The notes beneath the pieces were generated by a model. That model made no database searches, was not told the origin of the DNA, and saw only the letters and a program-made list of their open reading frames with translations. From Saccopteryx bilineata (lineage: Eukaryota; Chordata; Mammalia; Chiroptera; Emballonuridae): a DNA stretch of 64,000 bases. Position numbers and translations under genes: made by a program. How positions within the stretch are numbered: position 1 is the first letter of the stretch; the number at the start of each line of letters is the position of its first letter. This document shows positions 57,392-64,000 of the stretch, one piece after another. Where the stretch lies: assembly GCF_036850765.1 (NCBI RefSeq), contig NC_089490.1, positions 103,156,074-103,220,073 on the forward strand, in the 5' to 3' direction.

Positions 57392-57874
57392 TTTTTTTTT
57401 TTTTTTTTTTTTACAGAGACAGAGAGAGTCAGAGAGAGGGACAGATAGGAACAGACAGACAGGAACAAATTTCTTAACTTCTCAGTTTCATCTCTGTAAA
57501 ATGTGGATAATGATGTTTTTCTTTTTTATTATTATTATTTTTTATTTTTATTACAGGGACACAGAGAGTCAGAGAGAGGGATAGATAGGGACAGACAGAC
57601 AGGAACAAAGAGAGATGAGAAGCATCAATCATTAGTTTTTTGTTGCGACACCTTAGTTGTTCACTGATTGCTTTCCCATACGTGCCTTGACTGTAGGCCC
57701 TCAGCAGACCGAGTAACCCCTTGCTCGAGCCAACGACCCCGGGTCCAAGCTGGCGAGCTTTTGCTCAAACCAGATGAACCCGCACTCAAGCTGGCGACCT
57801 CGGGGTCCCAAACCTGGGCCCTTCCGCATCCCAGTCCAACGCTCCATCCACTATGCCACCACCTGGCCAGGAGA
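57392..57874 (-). mobile_element. SINE type B, minus, with apparent 3'-transduced segment
   Basis: A single TSD pair, GAGAGTTCTT (57382-57391 and 57875-57884), encloses three parts. In head-to-tail order on the minus strand: a full type B copy (to about 57550), then its A-rich tail and about 50 bp of non-SINE sequence (57520-57469), then a second 3' fragment of a type B SINE with a poly-A tail (57468-57392). The tail and the 50 bp match the tail and 3' flank of the SINE at 9360-9699. Confidence 0.8.
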
Positions 57875-57889
57875 GAGAGTTCTTGATCT

Positions 57890-59320
57890 GTCCAGGGTGG
57901 ATGAAGGTGTTACAGTGTTCTTTCTGTACCCATCAGTCTCATGTGGATCTTAAACTCTGTCCTGGAGAGTCATCAGGAGGTAGATTTCTTGAGATTCTAA
58001 CCACTTGCCATTGGAACTTATATATCTAAAAGAGAATACCCTCCATCTTTATAAAGAGTCCAAAGTAGACAAGATTTTTTATCCACCACTGCATCATAAT
58101 TCCAAGAGAATGAACTAAAAGCAACGGTGGAATGACTATGATAAGGTAATTGATGTGATTGGTGTGGCAAAGCACAATCTCATGAGACAGGCCCCATTTA
58201 GATTTTTATTTAAAGAATGTTAGGCCATGTTATTCCTAGGGCTGATCCATGTGCATAGCAACCCCTGTTCTTCACCCCTCACTCAGGGTGACTTATGAAA
58301 GCATACCAGCTAATTCTCGTTGAGCCTGAATCCCTCCCCAGCTTGCCATTTGAAGATGGTTTGTGGGCATAGAGCTCATTTATGGAATGCTGAAAGAGCT
58401 AAATATTTGCCCAATGGGCACTGCACCAAGGGCGGCCCCAGCTTTTTAGTTTTGATGGTTGCTTTAGGGTAGGATTTTGCAAATCTATCTTGCTGCATGC
58501 TTAACCATAGAGATAGACTGCTCAGCTTTAGGAAGACAAGCCAAATCACACATTCCCTTGACCTAAACTGAGTCAATTTTCCATGACTGCCCCAGATTCC
58601 TGATTCCAAGTGTAATCTTTTCATGGTGCTCCTATAAATGAACTATGACTATAGAAAGGTTAAGGGCTTTAGATAAAATTCAAATTAATTTTGAAGTAAG
58701 AGATTATCTCAACTGAATTTGAGGAGGTCCATTCCTTTCAGCAGCTGGTGTTATATTCTCATATGTATATAAAAGTATTTTGTTGAAATGACAATCCTAC
58801 AGATCTGGGGGCAGGACATAAGGTAGATTTAACCAATCAAGACATATTTTTCATGCCAGCTCAACTCACAGATACCTGACAGCTGCAGCTGTCTAGGTCC
58901 CTGGCGATGGCATGGGTCTATGACTCAGAGGGATGTTTATGCCAGAGAATGCTGCCTCTGCAACACTACCCCATAGATGCCCCCGGAGAAAGTAATTTGG
59001 AGCCATGAGTGTTAGAGAAAGATCTCTGGGAAGATTTAGTGAAACCCAGCCCCATATCTGAATGTAAATGGTGATATATGGAGAGGCAGAAAATGCATGG
59101 GTTTGGGGTCAGATAGGTTCAGCCACCATTCTTAGCTCTGGGTACTTCATATTTAGTCAGTTGTTTATTTATTCATTCATTCACTCAACTCTCTTTATTA
59201 TTACCAGGCACTCTGCTAGGTGCTGGGATATATGTTTAGGATGACTGGCTAATAATTTGTGGGGTCAGTGCAAAAAAAATAAATAATAAAGGGTCCTGTG
59301 TTCAAAAATTAAGAATATCC
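57890..59320. other. Intergenic stretch, nothing recognised
   Basis: Mostly unique-looking sequence without a credible frame. Confidence 0.4.
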
Positions 59321-59325
59321 AGATG

Positions 59326-59551
59326 GTGCCCTGGAAGGTGGCACAGTGCATAGAGCATTATCCCAGAGTGCTGTGGTCATCAGTTCCATCCCAGTGTCAC
59401 TGGCTCAACCTCAGGGTCACTGGTTCTAGCTTTCATCAGGACACGAATGAGAAGTTATCAATGGGTGCACAACTAAGTGGAACAATGAGCTGATGTTTGT
59501 CTCTGTCGCCCCCTACCCCTTTTCTCTCTCTCAAGTCAATGGAAAAAAAAA
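59326..59551 (+). mobile_element. tRNA-derived SINE, diverged, plus
   Basis: Head like type B (GCCCTGGAAGGTGGCACAG), 3' half like type D (ACAACTAAGTGGAACAATGA). TSD of CCAGATGGTG (left) and CCAGATGATG (right) type. An old or hybrid copy. Confidence 0.72.
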
Positions 59552-59938
59552 TTCCAGATGATGACAGCAGCACCTTAAACCAAGTGGAAGGGTCCTTCGT
59601 TTGCACTCCATGAAACTAGTCTTCATGATTAAGTCTTAGGACACAAGAGACCTTGTGTGCAGGAAGCTTATTTTCAGGGTGGGGGGATTATTTAATTACA
59701 CCAATTAATTTAAAGTCAGGAGTCTATAAGAACTGTTGAAGGACAGAAACATAATGCTATGAACATCTATAAGAGGGGGTGTTAGCTCAAAGTACCTCAG
59801 TAAAATACCACCATTGGGTGGCTTAAACAACAGAGATTTATTTCCTTAAAGTTCTGGAGGATTAAAAGCCCAGGTCAGGGTGCCAGTTTGGTCAGGTTCC
59901 AGAGAGAATTCTCTTTCTGGCTTGCAGAAAGCCTCCTT

Positions 59939-60375
59939 TCTTGTTTTTGTTTTTTGGGGGTTTTTTTTTGCTCATTTGTTTTTAGTAAGAGAGACAAAGA
60001 GAGAGACAGATAAGGACAGACAGACAGGAAGGGAGAGAGGTGAGAAGCATCAATTCTTCGTGGCGTCACCTTAGCTGTTCATTGATTGCTTTCTCATATG
60101 TGCCTTGACCAAGGGGCTTGAGCTGAGCCAGTGACCCCTTGCTCAAACCAGAGACGTTGGTCTCAAGCCAGCAACCTTGGGCTTCAAGCCAGTGATCTTT
60201 GGGCTCAAGCCAGGGATCGTGGGGTCATGTGTATGATCCCATGCTCAAGCCAGTGACTCTGCACTCAAGCTGATGATTCCATGCTCAAGCCAGATGAGCC
60301 TGCACTTAAGCCAGCAACCTTGGGGGTTTGAACTTGGGTCAATGTTTTATTCACTGTGCCACCACCTGGACAGGC
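59939..60375 (-). mobile_element. SINE type B, long form, minus
   Basis: Expanded middle with serial CTCAAGCCAGTGA-type units (about 60140-60320), then a head ending CCACCTGGACAGGC. Flanked by GCAGAAAGCCTCC and CACAGAAAGCTTCC. Confidence 0.86.
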
Positions 60376-60379
60376 ACAG

Positions 60380-61560
60380 AAAGCTTCCTATTCTGCATTT
60401 TCACATGGTAAAAGAAAGCTCTGGTCTCTTCCTTTTCTTCTAAGGACACAAAATTTCATCATAGAGTCCCCACCTTCATGACCTCATCAAAACCTAAATA
60501 TCTCCCAACGGCACCATCTACAAATGCCATCACATTGGAGGTTAAAGCTTCAAGATATAAATTTTGGGGAGACACAAACATTCAATCGAGGAGATTAGTC
60601 AAGGAGACTAAGATAGGTTTCACCAAAGAAGTAGTGCTTAAGATGAGATTTGAGTGATGAATAGGGATTCAGTAGGACAAAATATTGCTGATCTTTGGGG
60701 GACTCCATAATTCCAAAGCCCAGTGGACAGAAATAAGCCTGAAAAGAAGAAAGAGGAGAAAATGTCAACATACATGAAAAACCAAGAGAGGCATAGGTCA
60801 CGGAAGCCAAGGGAGGGAAGTATTTCAGAGAGCATAGAAAGTCTAGCGGGATTCTTGGAATGTGCCATATTTTATTTCTTTCTGGTAATTAGTCATCTCT
60901 ACACCAAAGCAGGTGCATCTTTTTCCAAACAATAATTCATTTCTCAATCTTGGTGCACACCTCAGAGAGGAAAGTTGAGGCAGATAAGTCAAGTTGAAGA
61001 GACTCTTTTCCTAGTAGTGAGATAATGATCTTCTAGGGACAGATATGTGTATATAAATGATGGGAAGGCACCAGGTGCTGCCTCCAGCTCCAGCTCCATC
61101 CCTCACTCTGTCTTGCCTTCAGTGTACTATCAGTCCCACAATAGGTATAGCCCATTCTCGACCCCATGACCTCTGTAATGTTGCTGCTCTCTCTGGGACA
61201 CTCCTCCATTTCCACCCTTTGGTGTGGCCTTTTTGACTCTTGCTCATGCTTAACAGTTTAGCTAATATTTCTTTAAAGAGGCTCCCTCCCCAGATATTTT
61301 CATGTTGTCACGACTATCACATGTAAATAAATAACAAGTATAAAATATAATTTTTCTTATAGCCATTGTTCTTTTCTTGATACCATTTATACCACTAATG
61401 TGTGAATGTGCTAATGAAGAGGCTTCATTTCACCACTGACATTTCACCTCCTGGTAGCCAGGTATAAGGTCTGTGTTCCCAGTGTACACCAGTCACCTGC
61501 CATAAGCCAAGAGAGGCCAACAATGTTCTTATACAAGCCTGACTTAGAGAGGAAAATTGT
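60380..61560. other. Intergenic stretch, nothing recognised
   Basis: No gene. Short frames on both strands look random. Confidence 0.4.
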
Positions 61561-61574
61561 TCATGACAATTATT

Positions 61575-61956
61575 AAAAAAAATTTTTTTTTATTTTTGTA
61601 TTTTTCTGAAGCTGGAAAGCGGGAGGCAGTCAGACAGACTCCCGCATGTGCCCAACTGGGATCCACCCGGCACGCCCAGGGGGCGATGCTCTGCCTATCT
61701 GAGGCATCGCTCTGTCGCGACCAGAGCCACTCTAGCTCCTGGGGCAGAGGCCAAGGAGCCATCCCCAGCGCCCAGGCCATCTTTTGCTCCAATGGAACCT
61801 CGGCTGTGGGAGGGGAAGAGAGAGACAGAGAGGAAGGAGAGGGGGAGGGATGGAGAAGCAGATGGGCGCTTCTCCTGTGTGCCCTGGTCAGGAATCAAAC
61901 CCGGGACTTCTGCACACCAGGCCGACGCTCTACCACTGAGCCAACTGGCCAGGACC
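61575..61956 (-). mobile_element. SINE type A, minus
   Basis: Complete reversed copy. The perfect TSD TCATGACAATTATT is at 61561-61574 and 61957-61970. Confidence 0.93.
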
Positions 61957-62102
61957 TCATGACAATTATTTAATCTTCAGTTACAACAACCTTTGTAGGT
62001 ACTTCTCAATCCCAGCACTCTCCGGTCACCATAGCATCCCATATATCAAAAAAGGAGTTTTCTGAAGCTCACATTCAGTCTTTTTATTTAGATAGTGTGT
62101 GC

Positions 62103-62103
<1 letters not shown>

Positions 62104-62134
<31 letters not shown>
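62104..62134 (+). repeat. (GT)n microsatellite
   Basis: About fifteen uninterrupted GT units. Confidence 0.95.
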
Positions 62135-62137
<3 letters not shown>

Positions 62138-62139
62138 GT

Positions 62140-63110
62140 CAGTCCTGATCACCCACCAAAAAGGACAAGATCAATATTGTGCGCTGAGATCTCCTGTGAC
62201 TCAGAATTTACATATCAGATGGGTTGGGGTCTTAACTGGAAGATGGATGGGTAAGGCTGGTGTAGTCATGTAAACAGCTGGAATAAATTGTTGAAACATG
62301 TGTCAGCTTTGTTCATGTCAGATTCCTAACAAAGAATGGGTAAAGAAGCAGTTTCCAAGTTTTCTGCTCTTCTGAGCTCATTCCAACACCGTCTGAACGT
62401 TAGATCTCCTTATGAATAGTGTTGGGTTCTAAAGATGCTGAGTTGTTTTCTGCAACCTCCACTTGCAGATGTTTTTTTAAAAAAATTCAGAAGCAAATAA
62501 ATAGAAAATTATAAAACTAAGCTCACATAGGCGAGCATTTTAGACAACTTATTTACCAAAGTGTATCCAGCAGTCCACAAAGTACCCGGCTAGAAGCAGA
62601 TATTCCTGAAGGAAACACCAATACAGAGGTGGGGAAGAGGCTCAGGGAAGGGAAGGAGGGCAATAAAGGCATGTTATTGGGAAACTGTATCAAAAACATC
62701 TCAAAATCATCCTCCTTCCCCAGAGGAGAGGAAATGAAGGCATTTATCCTCTAATTCCCATTCACTTGACCTGCCTAAGAAAAGGCCCTCAGATGGAGAT
62801 GACTCCTCAGGCATGTACTGGAATGGTTAATGCTAAGGGGACATGGGTAGACACCAACAGGGTCTGCTATGGAGAGAGAGAAAATCAAAGCAAAGAGAAA
62901 AACTGAGGAGAAGAAGAAAGGAATAATTAAGTGTGTGTGTGTAGAGTAATGCAAGCTATTAAATTTTTTTAAATAATAAATAGAAACACCTATAATCTAT
63001 CCCTCTATACAACTCCTTTCTCCATCTGAAATAAATACTTCTACATTTATCAACTTATGAATTACTTCTCGGGCATGCGTTTCCAAATAGAACAACACAT
63101 TGCAAAGTAT
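62140..63110. other. Intergenic stretch, nothing recognised
   Basis: Contains a short GT run near 62932 and no gene. Confidence 0.4.
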
Positions 63111-63114
63111 TTAT

Positions 63115-64000
63115 GACGGAAAGTGGCTAATAAATACATGAAAAGATATTTCATCTCATTAATAATCAGGGAAATGCATATTAAAACAGTGAGATACCAT
63201 TTTGAGATTTTAAAGAAAAATTGTGGGAGACTGCAAGCTGACAGGGTCCTTGCAGTTTAGATTTTGGGGGGGAAAGATATGTGGGGGGGACAGAGATGTG
63301 GGGGACTGGCAGTAAGCTGACAGGGTCCTTGCTGCCCATACCCATACCTCACTTGCTTCATTAAGTTGCTAAAGGCTAAACTCTTCCCCACAACTTCTGA
63401 TTGTTGGATCAAGTTGCTAAGGGCAATTTACATGCCTTTCCTCTCACCCTTTGTTTATACTGCTGTTAGTTGATTTCAGTTACCCATGGTGGGGGGATTC
63501 CTGTTTTTGCCTTAAGATGATATCTGTTTGTGCCTCAGATGTGTGACTTAGTCTGGAGACTTCCTTACTTGCACACGACTCTGCACTGTATAATAAAGCA
63601 AACTGGGGGTTTTGCTTGGCTCTGGCTTGCCATCAGCTTGCAGAGGCCTATTGATCCTATCCGTTTTCTTTCCGTAGGTTTATTTTCTAATCCTCCACCA
63701 TTCTCACCTGAGACCTGCAAAATTATGAGTCACGCTGGTTTGCGACAAAAAATATTTGGAGAAATGTAAAAAAGATTAACAATATTCAGTGTTGACAAAG
63801 ATATGGAGGAATAGACATTGTCATCCATTTCTGTTAGGAATTTGAGTCGCTACAACTTCTGGGGAAAGAAATATGGAAGTATACATTAAAATTAAAAGCA
63901 TACATATCCTTTTGTTCTTTCTGGAGTCTTTCCTGAATAAATAAAAGCATCAGAATATAATGACATTTATACAAAGATGTTTATTGCAGAATTATTTGGA
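63115..64000 (+). mobile_element. L1 ORF2 end, plus, split by a solo LTR
   Basis: L1 wording CATCTCATTAATAATCAGGG, then GTGAGATACCATTTTGAG before the LTR; GTGTTGACAAAGATATGGAG and GATGTTTATTGCAGAATTAT after it. It runs off the window end. The frame is decayed. Confidence 0.82.
63222..63747 (+). mobile_element. Solo LTR of an endogenous retrovirus
   Basis: 526 bp starting TGTGGGAGACTGCAAGC and ending TTGCGACA. The 6-bp TSD AAAAAT is at 63216-63221 and 63748-63753. A TATA/poly-A-like CTGTATAATAAAGCAAAC lies near 63586. The 5' part has a direct repeat AAGCTGACAGGGTCCTTGC (about 63234 and 63313). No internal viral genes remain. A 6-bp duplication suggests a class II (beta-like) element, but this is inference. 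Confidence 0.85.

Overview
The window is vertebrate nuclear DNA, almost certainly from a bat. The evidence is a very high load of tRNA-headed SINEs with A/B-box heads of the bat Ves-like kind, several non-autonomous hAT DNA transposons with intact terminal repeats and 8-bp target duplications, and one multi-exon mammalian gene with GT-AG introns. The family or genus is not decidable by eye; a rhinolophoid or emballonurid bat is only a guess.

The one protein gene is SPIC, the ETS-family transcription factor Spi-C, on the plus strand. Five coding exons can be placed: 16493-16518 (ends in the ATG), 17064-17157, 18441-18553, 21232-21340 and 26240-26667. Joined, they give 747 nt, or 248 codons plus stop, which equals the length I recall for human SPIC. 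All phases agree and every intron is GT-AG. A 5' non-coding exon is expected upstream but was not found. ARL1 (upstream) and MYBPC1 (downstream), the usual neighbours, are not in the window.

Region by region. 1-16300: upstream intergenic DNA of nested L1 copies, SINEs, MIR/L2 relics, two hAT elements, an LTR-like block (6254-6870) and a short palindromic MITE-like element. 16300-27000: SPIC, whose introns hold a palindromic MITE, a hAT element and about ten SINEs; its 3' UTR carries an L1 3' end. 27000-42400: downstream intergenic DNA with two more hAT copies, a MaLR-type LTR, SINEs, L1/L2 relics and an LTR-like block. 42640-44930: a composite insertion with a CpG-rich segment, then a GC-richer block I cannot assign. 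45000-64000: MIR/L2 relics, a tetranucleotide microsatellite, an L1 with two nested SINEs (53760-55580), a MITE with two nested SINEs (56447-57294), a SINE carrying apparent 3'-transduced sequence (57392-57874), and a solo LTR in an L1 (63222-63747).

SINE types as used here. Type A is about 380 bp, with a head like GCCCTGGCCGGTTGGCTCA. Type B is about 330 bp, head GCCTGACCAGGTGGTGGCGC. Type C is about 200 bp, head GCCTGACCTGTGGTGGCGCA. Type D is about 160 bp, head GCCCTGGCTGGGTAGCTCAG. All end in A-rich tails. TSD means target-site duplication. The strand is that of the tRNA-like head to A-tail direction.

Open reading frames outside SPIC are reading-through of SINE bodies, microsatellites or L1/L2 relics, and none looks like a functional gene. 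Stretches not listed hold only AT-rich sequence in which I recognise nothing.
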